NCBI GenBank assembly: GCA_963697805.1
Contig: CAVOPB010000001.1
Coordinates: 310,001 to 374,000 of the forward strand
Source: VRUE01 sp963697805
Lineage (GTDB): Bacteria; Actinomycetota; Thermoleophilia; Solirubrobacterales; 70-9
Reading direction: 5' to 3'
DNA: 64,000 nt
The notes under the pieces: generated by a model
The model's input: only the letters and a program-made list of their open reading frames with translations
What the model was told of the DNA's origin: nothing
Databases searched by the model: none
Part shown: one piece after another, positions 15,236 to 25,185 of the stretch
Layout of the letters: every line of letters begins with the position of its first letter
Position numbering within the stretch: the first letter of the stretch is position 1
Program-made: the position numbers and the translations under genes

Positions 15236-15736
15236 CTACCTATCGCCCAGGCGGTCCGCCATCGCGGCGGCGACGGGGCCGGGTACGAGGTCGGATACGT
15301 CGCCGCCGAAGGTCGCCATTTCCTTCACCCCGGTCGAGGAAAGGAAGCTGTAGTGGGGCGAGGCGATCACGTACATGCTCTCGATCCCGGGGTCGAGCAT
15401 GCGGTTCAGCTGCGCCATCTCGAACTCGTACTCGAAGTCGGAGATCGCCCGCAGCCCCTTGACGATCGCCCGCGCCTCGAGTTCGCGCGCGAACTCGACC
15501 AGCAGGTTGGAGAAGATCCGCGCCTCGACGTTCGGCAGCGACTCGGTCGCCTCTTCGATGAATGCCTTCCGCTCCTCTGCGGTGAACAGGGTCTTTTCCT
15601 TGCGGACCGGGTTGTTGACGACACCAACGACGACCCGTTCGAAGACGGCGGAGGTGCGGGTGATGATGTCGAGATGGCCGTTGGTGACCGGGTCGTAGCT
15701 GCCAGGGCAGACGACCGTCCCGTGTCCGTCACTCAT
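15236..15736 (-). CDS. coaD: Phosphopantetheine adenylyltransferase
   Basis: Penultimate step of coenzyme A synthesis: 4'-phosphopantetheine + ATP to dephospho-CoA. The nucleotidyltransferase motif is GSYDPVTNGHLDI; substrate-site segments RAISDFEYEFEMAQLNR and SSTGVKEMATFGGDV are normal. Length 166 residues is typical. The start overlaps the rsmD stop by four bases (ATGA), and rsmD-coaD pairing is widespread. Confidence 0.97.
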   Translation of the reverse strand: MSDGHGTVVCPGSYDPVTNGHLDIITRTSAVFERVVVGVVNNPVRKEKTLFTAEERKAFIEEATESLPNVEARIFSNLLVEFARELEARAIVKGLRAISDFEYEFEMAQLNRMLDPGIESMYVIASPHYSFLSSTGVKEMATFGGDVSDLVPGPVAAAMADRLGDR

Positions 15737-16278
15737 TTGTTCCTCTCGGCGTAGAAGGCGACATCGGCAGCCCCGTAGCGGCGCTGGCGGACCTGCTCGA
15801 GCGAGGACAGCCGCAGCGGCCGGCGGGCGCCGCTCTCGACGACAACCCGACCTCCATCGGCTAGGAGGCGCGGCAGATGGGTATCGATTTCCTGCCCCAC
15901 GCGGTCGGCGAGTCTATAGGGGGCATCGACGAAGATGAGGTCGAAGCGCCCTCCCTCCCTCTCCTGATCGCGTTCGTCGAGCCAGCGTCGGGCGTCGCCC
16001 CGGACCAGCGTCGTCCGCTCGCCGAGGCCGAGCCGCTCGACGTTGCCGAGCGCCGGGCGGGTGTCGCGATCGACGAGCACCGCCCGCTCCGCCCCACGCG
16101 AGAGCGCCTCGATCGCGAGGGCGCCGGTTCCGCAGTAGAGGTCGAGGACCTGGGTGCCGCCGATGTCGCCGAGAGCCGAGAAAATCGCCTCGCGCACCCG
16201 GTCCGAGGTCGGCCGCACCTTCCATCCCCGCGGCGCGACCAGGGTCCTGCCTCCCAGCTCTCCTGCGATGACCCTCAT
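15733..16278 (-). CDS. rsmD: 16S rRNA (guanine-N2)-methyltransferase RsmD
   Basis: Methylates G966 of 16S rRNA (E. coli numbering). The ~181-residue product begins MRVIAGELGGRTL at 16278, has VLDLYCGTGALAIEALSRGA as SAM motif I, and the catalytic motif IV reads VDAPYRL where the family usually has DPPY. The Ala substitution may be tolerated but is worth noting. It follows recG across CAGAT copy C and overlaps coaD. Confidence 0.95.
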   Translation of the reverse strand: MRVIAGELGGRTLVAPRGWKVRPTSDRVREAIFSALGDIGGTQVLDLYCGTGALAIEALSRGAERAVLVDRDTRPALGNVERLGLGERTTLVRGDARRWLDERDQEREGGRFDLIFVDAPYRLADRVGQEIDTHLPRLLADGGRVVVESGARRPLRLSSLEQVRQRRYGAADVAFYAERNK

Positions 16279-16282
16279 AACA

Positions 16283-16347
16283 GTCGCGCCTTGCTCACTT
16301 CGCAAAAGGAATCAGATATGGATTGCTCGCGAGCGGCGGCGCTCCAT
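16283..16347 (+). repeat. CAGAT element, copy C (recG-rsmD spacer)
   Basis: Core CAGATATGGATTGC at 16313-16326 with left arm CGCGCCTTGCTCACTTCGC. The right arm (TCGCGAGCGGCGGCGCTCC) is diverged from other copies. It fills the spacer between the recG stop and the rsmD start. Confidence 0.65.
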
Positions 16348-18477
16348 TCACAGTGCGACCTGCTCCGTGATCCCAACCCCGAACCGGCGCCCGGCGGCGT
16401 CGAGGAGCGGGCCGAGATCGGGAGCGGCGAGCGAGCCGTGGCGGTGGAGCAGCGCCAGGACCTCCTCGCGGGCCTCGATCAGAAGCGGCGTCTGCTCGGG
16501 GAGCTCGGCGACCGCGAACCTGGGCAGGCCGTGCTGGCGCGTCCCCAGCACCTCGCCCTCGCCGCGGAGGCTGAGGTCGACCTCGGCGAGCTTGAACCCA
16601 TCGCGCTCACCGGCGACAGCGGCGAGGCGGCGCCGGGCGAGGCCGCCGACCTTCTCGGCAAAGAGCAGGCAGTGGGACGAGTGCTCGCCGCGGCCGACCC
16701 GTCCTCGCAGCTGGTGGAGCTGTGAGATCCCGTAGCGCTCGGCGCCCTCGATCACCATCACCGAGGCGTTCGGGACATCGATCCCGACCTCGATCACGGT
16801 CGTGGCGACGAGGACGTCGAGCGCACCGGAGGCGAAGGCCTCCATCGCCCCGGCCTTCTCGGCCGAGCGCATCTGGCCGTGGAGGACGCCGAGCCTGAAC
16901 TCGGTGAGCTCGGTCCGCGCCAGGCGCTCGGCCTCCACCTCGGCCGCCTTGCCCTGCAGCTTCTCGGACTCCGAGACCAGCGGGCAGACGACGAACGCCT
17001 GCCGGCCGGCGCGCAGCTGCTCGCGGATGAACTCGTAGGCCGCCGGCCGCTCGTCCTCCTCGACGAGTCGGGTCTCGACCGGGCGGCGTCCAGCCGGGAG
17101 CTCGCGCAGAGCGGTGGTGTCGAGGTCCCCATAGGCGGTCAGCGAGAGGGTGCGCGGAATCGGCGTCGCCGTCATGTGGAGGACGTGGGGGGCCATCCCC
17201 TCGACCCCCTTCGAGTCGAGCGCCCGCCGCTGCTCGACCCCGAATCTGTGCTGCTCGTCGACGACACAGACGCCGAGCCGGGCCAGCTCGACGGCGGGGT
17301 CGATCAGCGCGTGGGTGCCGACGGCGATCCCGAGCTCGCCGGTCGCGAGCCGCTCCAGCGCCTCGCGGCGGCGCGGCGCCGGGGTCGCGCCGGTCAGCAG
17401 CGCGAACGGCAGCGGCTCGTTGGCGAGAAGGCGGTCGAGGGTCGTCGCGTGCTGCTCGGCGAGGGTCTCGGTCGGCGCCATCAGGAGAGCCTGGAACCCG
17501 CCTTCCAGCGCCCGCAGCATCGCGTAGAGGGCGACGACCGTCTTGCCCGAGCCGACCTCCCCCATCAGCAGGCGCTGCATCGGCTCCCCCGACTCGAGGT
17601 CGGCGTCAATCTCGGTGAACGCCGCCCGCTGGTCGGCGGTCGGCGTGAACGGGAGCGACTCGACCCAGCGCCCGACCATCTCCCCGGGGCGGCCGAAACG
17701 AGGTGCAGGCCGGGCCGAACGGCGGGTTCGCTTCCGCGTCGCCAGGATCGCCTGGTAGAGGAACAGCTCCTCGAAGGCGAGGCGCTCCCCTGCCGCCTCC
17801 ACGTCCTCCTCCCCCTCCGGGAAGTGGGCGGCCGTGACGGCGTCGGCGACCCCCGCCAGCCCGCGCCGCGCCCGCAGCTCGGCCGGCAGCGACTCGATCT
17901 CGTTGCCGGCGAGGTCGATCGCCTGCTCGACCCACTGCCGGATCCGCTGCGCCTTCAACCGTTCGGTCGCCGGGTGGATCGGGACGAGGCCCTCCTCGGC
18001 GCCCGCCTCCTCGGCGAGGAACTCGTACTCGTTGACCCGCAGGCCGCGTTTGTCACGGGAGCCGCTCAGCAGGAGCCGGGCGCCGGGCTCGAGCTTCGTC
18101 GCCACCCAGGGCTGGTTGAACCAGGTTGCCCGCAGCGACCCGGAGTCGTCGCCGACCTTGACCGAGGTGATCGAGAGGCCACGGCGGCGGAACGGACGCG
18201 GGGTGTTGCCCTGGACTTCGACCTCGACCGTCCCCTGACCACCGGGCTCGAGGTCGGCGACGGGCACGACGGTCCGGTCACGGTGGGTGTGGGGAAAGCG
18301 AAGGAGGAGGTCGCCGACGGTGGCGATCCCGGCTTCCCGCGCCGCGTCGGCCAACTTCGGCCCGACACCCCGCAGAGAGCCCAGCGAGACCTCGAGAGCA
18401 CTCGGGCGGGGCCAGTGAACCGGTGCCTCCCGCAACTGGGCGGGGGTCAGTTCCGAGGCGCCGCCGAAGGCCCTCAC
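16348..18477 (-). CDS. recG: ATP-dependent DNA helicase RecG
   Basis: Branch-migration helicase that remodels stalled forks and Holliday junctions. The ~709-residue protein has an N-terminal wedge/OB domain (SLRGVGPKLADAAREAGI, LRFPHTHRDR), Walker A MGEVGSGKTVVA, DEQH box VVDEQHRFGVEQR, TATPIPRTL, and the C-terminal GRVGRGEHSSHC. The GTG at 18477 lies seven bases after the FakA-like stop and gives normal length; a longer frame reads into that gene. FakA-recG-rsmD-coaD is a frequent actinobacterial order. Confidence 0.96.
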   Translation of the reverse strand: MRAFGGASELTPAQLREAPVHWPRPSALEVSLGSLRGVGPKLADAAREAGIATVGDLLLRFPHTHRDRTVVPVADLEPGGQGTVEVEVQGNTPRPFRRRGLSITSVKVGDDSGSLRATWFNQPWVATKLEPGARLLLSGSRDKRGLRVNEYEFLAEEAGAEEGLVPIHPATERLKAQRIRQWVEQAIDLAGNEIESLPAELRARRGLAGVADAVTAAHFPEGEEDVEAAGERLAFEELFLYQAILATRKRTRRSARPAPRFGRPGEMVGRWVESLPFTPTADQRAAFTEIDADLESGEPMQRLLMGEVGSGKTVVALYAMLRALEGGFQALLMAPTETLAEQHATTLDRLLANEPLPFALLTGATPAPRRREALERLATGELGIAVGTHALIDPAVELARLGVCVVDEQHRFGVEQRRALDSKGVEGMAPHVLHMTATPIPRTLSLTAYGDLDTTALRELPAGRRPVETRLVEEDERPAAYEFIREQLRAGRQAFVVCPLVSESEKLQGKAAEVEAERLARTELTEFRLGVLHGQMRSAEKAGAMEAFASGALDVLVATTVIEVGIDVPNASVMVIEGAERYGISQLHQLRGRVGRGEHSSHCLLFAEKVGGLARRRLAAVAGERDGFKLAEVDLSLRGEGEVLGTRQHGLPRFAVAELPEQTPLLIEAREEVLALLHRHGSLAAPDLGPLLDAAGRRFGVGITEQVAL

Positions 18478-18484
18478 GCTGGAG

Positions 18485-20116
18485 CTACTGGGCGGCGAGC
18501 AACCACCACCAACTCGGCTGGCCGCCCTCGAGGGTCTCGATCTCGAACCCGTCGGGGACGTGGATATCGATCTCGGCGAGCGGGATCGGGGCCTCCGCGC
18601 CGGCAAGGACGGTCACGACCTCCGCCCCGTCCCCGAGGATCTCGATCGTCCTCGCGAGGGTCGAGCCGGTCCCGCCCCAGGCGACGATCTCCTCGCCGGC
18701 GAACCCGACGGCGTCGCCCTGGCGAAAGCGACCCTGCACATCGTCGCGAGCGGCCGGCGCAATTCCTCCGGTCGTGATCGCGACCAGCGCCTCGCCGAGC
18801 CGCTCGGCGTTCTCCGCCGCGCCGCCCTCGGGGTCGAGCTCGACCAGCGCCAGCAGGCTCGCGAGCTGGGAGGTCGCCGGGACCACCGTCGCCGGCTTCT
18901 CCGACATCTCGCAGGCGCTCTCGGCGGCCATGATCACGTTCGAGGAGCTCGGCAGGACGATCACCTCCTCGGCGCCGACCTCGTGGATGCCGGCGAGGAG
19001 CTCGAAGGTCGACGGGTTGAGCGTCTCGCCGCCGGGGACGACGTGGGCGCCGAGCTCGGCGAACAGCCGCTCGACCCCCTCGCCGGCGGCGACCGCGAGC
19101 GCCCCACTGCGGCCGACCGCAAGGCGGGCGTCGCGTTCGGCGATCTGCTCGCGCATGTCGGCGACGTCGAGGTTCGCCACCTCTCCCGCCTCCTCGAAGA
19201 GCGCCACAGCGGCCTCGGGGTCGTCGGTGTGAACGTGGACCTTCATCGTCACCTCGTCGCCGACGACGAGGACCGAGTCCCCGAGGCCCTCGAGGCGCGG
19301 CAGCAGCTCCCGGCGCTGCAGGCCGGACCCGGAGACGATGAAGTTCGTGCAGTAGCGGAACCGGCTGTCGACGTGATGGGGACGGCTGAGCCGCGGCGGC
19401 TCGCGGTGGGACACCTCGGGCACCCGCTCGACATCCCCGCGCAGGCCGGCGACCACCCCGGCGAGGATCAGGACGAGGCCGTAGCCACCGGCATCGACGA
19501 CACCGGACTCCCTCAGCACCTCGAGCTGCTCGGGGGTTCGCTCGACAGCCCGCTGGCCATCTTCGACGGCTCGCTCGAGGATCCCGGCGAGCACCTCGTC
19601 CTGCATCTCTTCGCTGACGCCCTTGTCGAGGCGCTGTTTCTCCACCTCCAGGCGCGCCAGCTGGCGCGCGATCGAGTGCGCCATCTCGCGGAAGACGGTA
19701 AGCATCGTCCCCTCCGCCGGATCGCGGACCGAGTCGTAGGCGGCGTCGGCGGCGCTGGCGAAGGCGGAGGCGACGAGGACCGGGTCGATCAGCTCCCCCG
19801 GACGGCTGGCAAGCTCCTCGGCGGCGCCGCGGACGATCTGGCTGAGGATCACCCCGGAGTTCCCGCGCGCCCCGAGCAGGGCCGCCCTGGCCAGCGCCTG
19901 GACCAGCTCGGCGCGCCCGACCTCGTCGACCTCCTGGCCGTCGAGGTGGTCCAGCTCCTCCATCACGGCCCGCATCGTCCGCGCCATGTTGTCGCCAGTG
20001 TCGCCGTCGGCGACCGGGAAGACGTTGAGGTCGTTGACCTCCTGGCGACGCTTATCCAGCGATGCGTAGGCAGCGGTGACGACGCGCCTGAAGCGCGCGA
20101 TCGAGGGATCCGACAT
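18485..20116 (-). CDS. DAK2/DhaL-domain kinase, FakA-like
   Basis: 543 residues. The N-terminal DhaL kinase domain has the nucleotide/Mg motif NVFPVADGDTGDNM and LLGARGNSGVILSQI; the middle and C-terminal parts (VDAGGYGLVLILAGV; DegV-like ELLAGIHEVGAEEVIVLPSSSNV) match FakA, which phosphorylates fatty acids bound to FakB proteins in Gram-positive bacteria. No fakB is seen in this window. rpmB-fakA-recG is a common cluster. The exact substrate here is inferred from family. Confidence 0.88.
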   Translation of the reverse strand: MSDPSIARFRRVVTAAYASLDKRRQEVNDLNVFPVADGDTGDNMARTMRAVMEELDHLDGQEVDEVGRAELVQALARAALLGARGNSGVILSQIVRGAAEELASRPGELIDPVLVASAFASAADAAYDSVRDPAEGTMLTVFREMAHSIARQLARLEVEKQRLDKGVSEEMQDEVLAGILERAVEDGQRAVERTPEQLEVLRESGVVDAGGYGLVLILAGVVAGLRGDVERVPEVSHREPPRLSRPHHVDSRFRYCTNFIVSGSGLQRRELLPRLEGLGDSVLVVGDEVTMKVHVHTDDPEAAVALFEEAGEVANLDVADMREQIAERDARLAVGRSGALAVAAGEGVERLFAELGAHVVPGGETLNPSTFELLAGIHEVGAEEVIVLPSSSNVIMAAESACEMSEKPATVVPATSQLASLLALVELDPEGGAAENAERLGEALVAITTGGIAPAARDDVQGRFRQGDAVGFAGEEIVAWGGTGSTLARTIEILGDGAEVVTVLAGAEAPIPLAEIDIHVPDGFEIETLEGGQPSWWWLLAAQ

Positions 20117-20175
20117 CGGCAGGGAATCTAGCCGTCGGCAACGACGGGCGGGCCGCTCAGGGCCGTCAGCGGGAG

Positions 20176-20367
20176 TTACGCGGCCTTGACGACCTTGTTG
20201 GCCTTGAGGCAGCGGGTGCAGACGTAGGCGCGGACCTTGCGATCGCCCTCGACGATCCGGACCTTCTGGAGGTTGGGATCGAAGCGGCGCCGGGTGGCGA
20301 CCATCGAGTGGCTTCGGGAGTTGCCGAACGCAGGTCCCTTACCGCAGCTGTGACATACCTTGGCCAT
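20176..20367 (-). CDS. rpmB: Ribosomal protein L28 (zinc-binding form)
   Basis: A 63-residue 50S protein with MAKVCHSCGKGP and a second Cys pair VCTRCLKANKV, so the C+ form that binds zinc. Central NSRSHSMVATRRRFDPNLQ is typical. It precedes the FakA-like gene on the same strand. Confidence 0.96.
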   Translation of the reverse strand: MAKVCHSCGKGPAFGNSRSHSMVATRRRFDPNLQKVRIVEGDRKVRAYVCTRCLKANKVVKAA

Positions 20368-20399
20368 CGGGTCGTGGATGGTAGCGGGAGCGGCTCGGG

Positions 20400-20894
20400 T
20401 CAGGCCCCGAGCTGGCGCTGCAGCAGCGCCATCCGCGCCGCGGTCAGGGCCGCGTTGCGTCCCTGGTCGCGCTTACCCCCGCCCGCCCGGGCGAGCGCCT
20501 GCTCCATCGTGTCGCAGGTGATGACCCCGAACGCGCAGGGCACCCCGGTCTCCAGCTGGACGTCCTGGATACCGCGCGCGGCCTCGGCGCAGACGAAGTC
20601 GTAATGGTCGGTCTCGCCTCGAATCACGACCCCGAGGCAGGCGACGCCGGTATAGGTTCCGGTCTGCGCCAGCTGCTTGGCGGCAAAGGGCAGCTCGTAG
20701 GCGCCCGGGACCGAGTAGTGGGTGACGTTGCTGATCGGGATGCCGGCCAGCGCGAAGCCGGCATCGGCGCCCTCCATCAGGCGGTTGGCGAGATCCTCGT
20801 AGAAGCGGCCGGTGAGGACGCCGAAGCGGAGGCCCGCCAGCTGCGCCTTCTCGTCATCGCTGAAAGTTTCGAGGAAGGCGCCGGCCTCATCCAT
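20400..20894 (-). CDS. ribH: 6,7-dimethyl-8-ribityllumazine synthase
   Basis: Penultimate riboflavin step, condensing the ribitylamino-pyrimidine with dihydroxybutanone phosphate. Motifs: SVPGAYELPFAAKQLA and GVVIRGETDHYDFVC, with the catalytic His in the latter, and CAFGVITCDTMEQA. The ATG at 20894 is preceded by an in-frame GTG at 20897; either could start. Last gene of ribD-ribE-ribBA-ribH, separated from ribBA by CAGAT copy D. Confidence 0.96.
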   Translation of the reverse strand: MDEAGAFLETFSDDEKAQLAGLRFGVLTGRFYEDLANRLMEGADAGFALAGIPISNVTHYSVPGAYELPFAAKQLAQTGTYTGVACLGVVIRGETDHYDFVCAEAARGIQDVQLETGVPCAFGVITCDTMEQALARAGGGKRDQGRNAALTAARMALLQRQLGA

Positions 20895-20903
20895 CACAAA
20901 TGC

Positions 20904-20963
20904 CTCGCGCTTCGTTCACTCGCGCCCATCGCAACCGGAGATCACGCTCATTCACTCCGCGCT
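20904..20963 (+). repeat. CAGAT element, copy D, diverged (ribBA-ribH spacer)
   Basis: Left arm CTCGCGCTTCGTTCACTCGCG and right arm ATTCACTCCGCGCTCGG match other copies; the core is degenerate (CCGGAGATCACGC). The ribBA stop at 20952 and its final Ser-Ala-Glu codons lie within the right arm. Confidence 0.6.
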
Positions 20964-22298
20964 CGGTGCCGCGTCCGCCGCGGGCGGGTTGGCGGTGTCG
21001 CGCTCCTCCTCGTCGTGGAGCATCTCCTCGTCGAGGGCGAGGCCCTGGTGGTGGAGGATGTGGCCCATCTTGTCGCGCTTGGCGCGCAGGTAGCCCTCGT
21101 TGAAGGCGTTGGGGGCGGCCTCGATCGGGACCTGCTCGGTGACCGAGAGGCCATAGCCCTCGAGGCCGACGATCTTTTTCGGGTTGTTGGTGAGGATCCG
21201 GATGCTGCTGAGGCCGAGGTCGCCGAGAATCTGGGCGCCGATCCCGTAGTCGCGCAAATCGGCGGGCAGCCCCAGCTTGAGGTTGGCCTCGACGGTGTCG
21301 GCCCCCTCCTCCTGCAGCTTGTAGGCGCGGAGCTTGTTGAGGAGCCCGATCCCCCGCCCCTCCTGGGAGAGGTAGAGGAGGACGCCCCGACCCTCCCTCT
21401 CGATCATCGAGAGCGCCGCCGCGAGCTGCTCACCGCAGTCGCAGCGCATGCTGTGGAAGACGTCACCGGTGAGGCACTCGCTGTGGACGCGGACGAGGAC
21501 GTCCTCGGCTCCGTCGATCTCTCCCTTGACCATCGCGACGTGGTGTTTGTCGTCGACGAGCGACCGGTAGCCGACCGCGGTGAAGTCTCCGAACGCCGTC
21601 GGCAGCGCGGTCGAGACGACCCGCTCGACGAGCTTCTCGGTCCGCCGCCGGTAGGCGATCAGGTCGGCGATCGTGATCATCTTCAGGCCGTGGCGCTCGG
21701 CGTATGGGATGAGGTCTGGGACGCGGGCCATCGTGCCGTCGTCGTTCATCACCTCGCAGATCACCCCGGCCGGGGTGAGCCCGGCTAGGCGGGCGAGGTC
21801 GACGCTCGCCTCGGTGTGACCGGTCCGCTCGAGGACGCCACCGTCTTTCGCCCGCAGCGGGAACATGTGGCCGGGAACGACGATGTCGCGTGGGCCTGAG
21901 TTGGGGTCGATCGCGACCTGGACGGTGTGGGCGCGGTCGTGGGCGGAGATGCCGGTGCTGACCCCGCCGGCGGCCTCGATTGTGACCGTGAAGGCGGTCT
22001 GCAGCGGCGCCTCGTTCTTGGCCGCCATCAGGTTGAGGCCGAGGCGTTCGCAGCGTTCCGCGGTCAGGGTCAGGCAGATCAGTCCGCGCGCCTCCTTGGC
22101 CATGAAGTTGATCGCCTCCGGCGTCGCGAACTGGGCGGCCATCACCAGGTCGCCCTCGTTCTCGCGGCCCTCGTCGTCGCAGACGACGACCATCCGGCCG
22201 GCGCGGACCTCCTCGATCGCCTCCTCGATCGTCGCGAACGCATCGTGGCCCACCGCCGCCGCCTCCTGATCTGTCTTCGCCTCGGTCATATTGCTCAC
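20952..22298 (-). CDS. ribBA: Bifunctional DHBP synthase / GTP cyclohydrolase II
   Basis: N-terminal half is RibB (VVVCDDEGRENEGDLVMAA, GHTEASVDLARLAGL), making dihydroxybutanone phosphate from ribulose 5-phosphate. The C-terminal half is RibA (VRVHSECLTGDVFHSMRCDCGEQL, zinc Cys residues; QEGRGIGLLNKL), opening GTP. A GTG at 22298 overlaps the ribE TGA by four bases; an ATG at 22289 is the alternative. The last residues (APSAE) come from the adjoining CAGAT repeat and appear to extend the natural C terminus. Confidence 0.96.
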   Translation of the reverse strand: MSNMTEAKTDQEAAAVGHDAFATIEEAIEEVRAGRMVVVCDDEGRENEGDLVMAAQFATPEAINFMAKEARGLICLTLTAERCERLGLNLMAAKNEAPLQTAFTVTIEAAGGVSTGISAHDRAHTVQVAIDPNSGPRDIVVPGHMFPLRAKDGGVLERTGHTEASVDLARLAGLTPAGVICEVMNDDGTMARVPDLIPYAERHGLKMITIADLIAYRRRTEKLVERVVSTALPTAFGDFTAVGYRSLVDDKHHVAMVKGEIDGAEDVLVRVHSECLTGDVFHSMRCDCGEQLAAALSMIEREGRGVLLYLSQEGRGIGLLNKLRAYKLQEEGADTVEANLKLGLPADLRDYGIGAQILGDLGLSSIRILTNNPKKIVGLEGYGLSVTEQVPIEAAPNAFNEGYLRAKRDKMGHILHHQGLALDEEMLHDEEERDTANPPAADAAPSAE

Positions 22299-22900
22299 GA
22301 CTTCTCCTTTCCAGCAGATGGTGACACTTGCCGCTCGACGTACTTGGCAATGACGTCACACTCGATATTGACCCGGGCCCCGATAGCGAGCTCGGCGAGG
22401 TTCGTCCGCTCCAACGTCTCGGGGATCAGCGAGACATCGACCCAGTCCTGCCCCAGAGCCGCGACGGTCAGGCTGACCCCGTTCAGCGTCACCGACCCCT
22501 GGGCGACGACGTAGCGCATCAGCTCCGGGCCGAGCTTCACCCGCAGCCGCCGCGCGAAACCATCCTCCTCGACCGCCGCTACCTCACCGACACCGTCCCC
22601 GTGGCCCTGGACGATGTGACCTCCGAGCCGATCGGAGGCCCTCATCGCGAGCTCGAGGTTGACCCTCGCCCCACCCTCGAGCCCGCTGAGGGCGGTCACA
22701 TCGAGGGTCTGGTTCATCGCCTCGACCTCGAACCCGACGTCATTGACCGTGGTCGCGGTGAGGCAGATCCCGTCGACGGCGACCGAGTCGCCCTCGGCGA
22801 TCTCGGCGACAAGGCCGGTGGAGATGTGAATACGGGCCCCGTCGCCGCTGCGGTCGATGTCCTCGACCTGGCCGACGTCCTGGATCAGGCCGGTGAACAC
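22295..22900 (-). CDS. ribE: Riboflavin synthase alpha subunit
   Basis: Dismutates two lumazines to riboflavin. The 201-residue protein shows the tandem lumazine-binding repeats, each starting like MFTGLIQDVGQV and GGHIVQGHGDGVG, and GVSLTVAALGQDWVDVSLIPETLERT. Start is GTG at 22900, one base after the ribD stop region; its stop overlaps the ribBA start. Trimeric enzyme, cytosolic. Confidence 0.95.
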   Translation of the reverse strand: MFTGLIQDVGQVEDIDRSGDGARIHISTGLVAEIAEGDSVAVDGICLTATTVNDVGFEVEAMNQTLDVTALSGLEGGARVNLELAMRASDRLGGHIVQGHGDGVGEVAAVEEDGFARRLRVKLGPELMRYVVAQGSVTLNGVSLTVAALGQDWVDVSLIPETLERTNLAELAIGARVNIECDVIAKYVERQVSPSAGKEKS

Positions 22901-22901
22901 G

Positions 22902-24122
<1,221 letters not shown>

Positions 24123-24128
24123 TTGACC

Positions 24129-24144
24129 GATTGACTAGTCAATC
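24129..24144. promoter_or_regulatory. 16-bp perfect palindrome in the ribD / glycosyltransferase divergent promoter region
   Basis: GATTGACTAGTCAATC is a perfect dyad and unusually AT-rich. It begins 7 bp upstream of the ribD ATG and 55 bp upstream of the glycosyltransferase start. It contains TTGACT on both strands, resembling a -35 box. An operator is the natural reading, but no regulator gene is adjacent. Confidence 0.5.
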
Positions 24145-24198
24145 AACTGCATTCTAACCGGGCGTCGACGGCGCCTCCGGGTACCCTGACCGGCCAGC

Positions 24199-25185
24199 GT
24201 GAAGCTCATCATCCAGATCCCCTGCCTCGACGAGGAGGCCACCCTGCCGGCGACGATCGGCGATCTGCCACGCGAGGTCGACGGCTTCGACTCGGTCGAG
24301 CTGCTGGTCGTCGACGACGGCTCGACCGATCGCACGGTCGACGTCGCGCGCGAGCAGGGCGTCGAGCACATCGTCCGCCTGACCAACAACAAGGGGCTCG
24401 CGGCGGCGTTCCAGGCGGGCCTCGACGCCAGCCTCAAGCTCGGCGCTGACGTGATCGTCAACACCGACGCCGACAACCAGTACCGCGGGGCCGACGTCGT
24501 GAAGCTGGTCGCGCCGATCCTCGCCGGCGAGGCCGACATGGTCGTCGGCGACCGGCGGGTGGGTCAGATCGAGCATTTCTCCGGCAGCAAGAGGGCTCTA
24601 CAACGGCTCGGGAGCTGGGTCGTGAGGAGGCTCTCGGGCACCGAGGTGACCGACACCACCTCCGGCTTCCGCGCCTATAACCGCGAGGCCGCGCTCGGCC
24701 TACTCGTCGTCGACAACTTCACCTACACGCTCGAGAGCGTGATCCAGGCCGGGAAGATGCTGGTCGCGGTCGACCAGGTTGAGGTCGAGACGAACCCGCA
24801 GACCCGGGAGTCGCGGCTGTTCGGCTCAACCGGGTCCTACGTGCGGCGCAACGGGCTCTCGATCCTCCGCATCTATGCCCGCTACGAGCCGATGCGGGTG
24901 TTCGTCACCGCCAGCATCGTCGTCGCGATCCTCGCCCTCGCGGCCTGGATGCCGTTCCTGATCGACTGGATCTTCAACGGCGACAACAGCGGCCACATCC
25001 AGTCGCTGATCCTCGGCGCCGTCCTCTTCATCGCAGCCGTGCAGCTGTTCGCTCTCGGCGTGATCGGCGACCTCCTGGCAGGGCAGCGGGTGATGACGCA
25101 GCGGGTCTACGAGCGGGTGCGCCGGGTCGAGCTGGCGCTCGGGGTCGAGCCCTCCCACTACGAGCCCGGCGCGCGCGAGCGTTGA
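24199..25185 (+). CDS. Family 2 glycosyltransferase, membrane-anchored
   Basis: 328 residues. GT-A catalytic domain with IIQIPCLDEEATLP, VVDDGSTDRT and the metal-binding DADNQY, resembling dolichol-phosphate mannose synthase-type enzymes. Two C-terminal membrane helices (about residues 233-256 and 272-294) anchor it. First gene of a plus-strand trio with a flippase and an antiporter, so a role in lipid-linked sugar supply for envelope polysaccharide is inferred. The stop overlaps the flippase TTG start (TTGA). Sugar donor unknown. Confidence 0.88.
   Translation: MKLIIQIPCLDEEATLPATIGDLPREVDGFDSVELLVVDDGSTDRTVDVAREQGVEHIVRLTNNKGLAAAFQAGLDASLKLGADVIVNTDADNQYRGADVVKLVAPILAGEADMVVGDRRVGQIEHFSGSKRALQRLGSWVVRRLSGTEVTDTTSGFRAYNREAALGLLVVDNFTYTLESVIQAGKMLVAVDQVEVETNPQTRESRLFGSTGSYVRRNGLSILRIYARYEPMRVFVTASIVVAILALAAWMPFLIDWIFNGDNSGHIQSLILGAVLFIAAVQLFALGVIGDLLAGQRVMTQRVYERVRRVELALGVEPSHYEPGARER

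Noticed and set aside
24123..24198. Possible FMN riboswitch upstream of ribD
   Set aside because: The gap is only 76 bp and none of the conserved FMN-aptamer blocks is visible.
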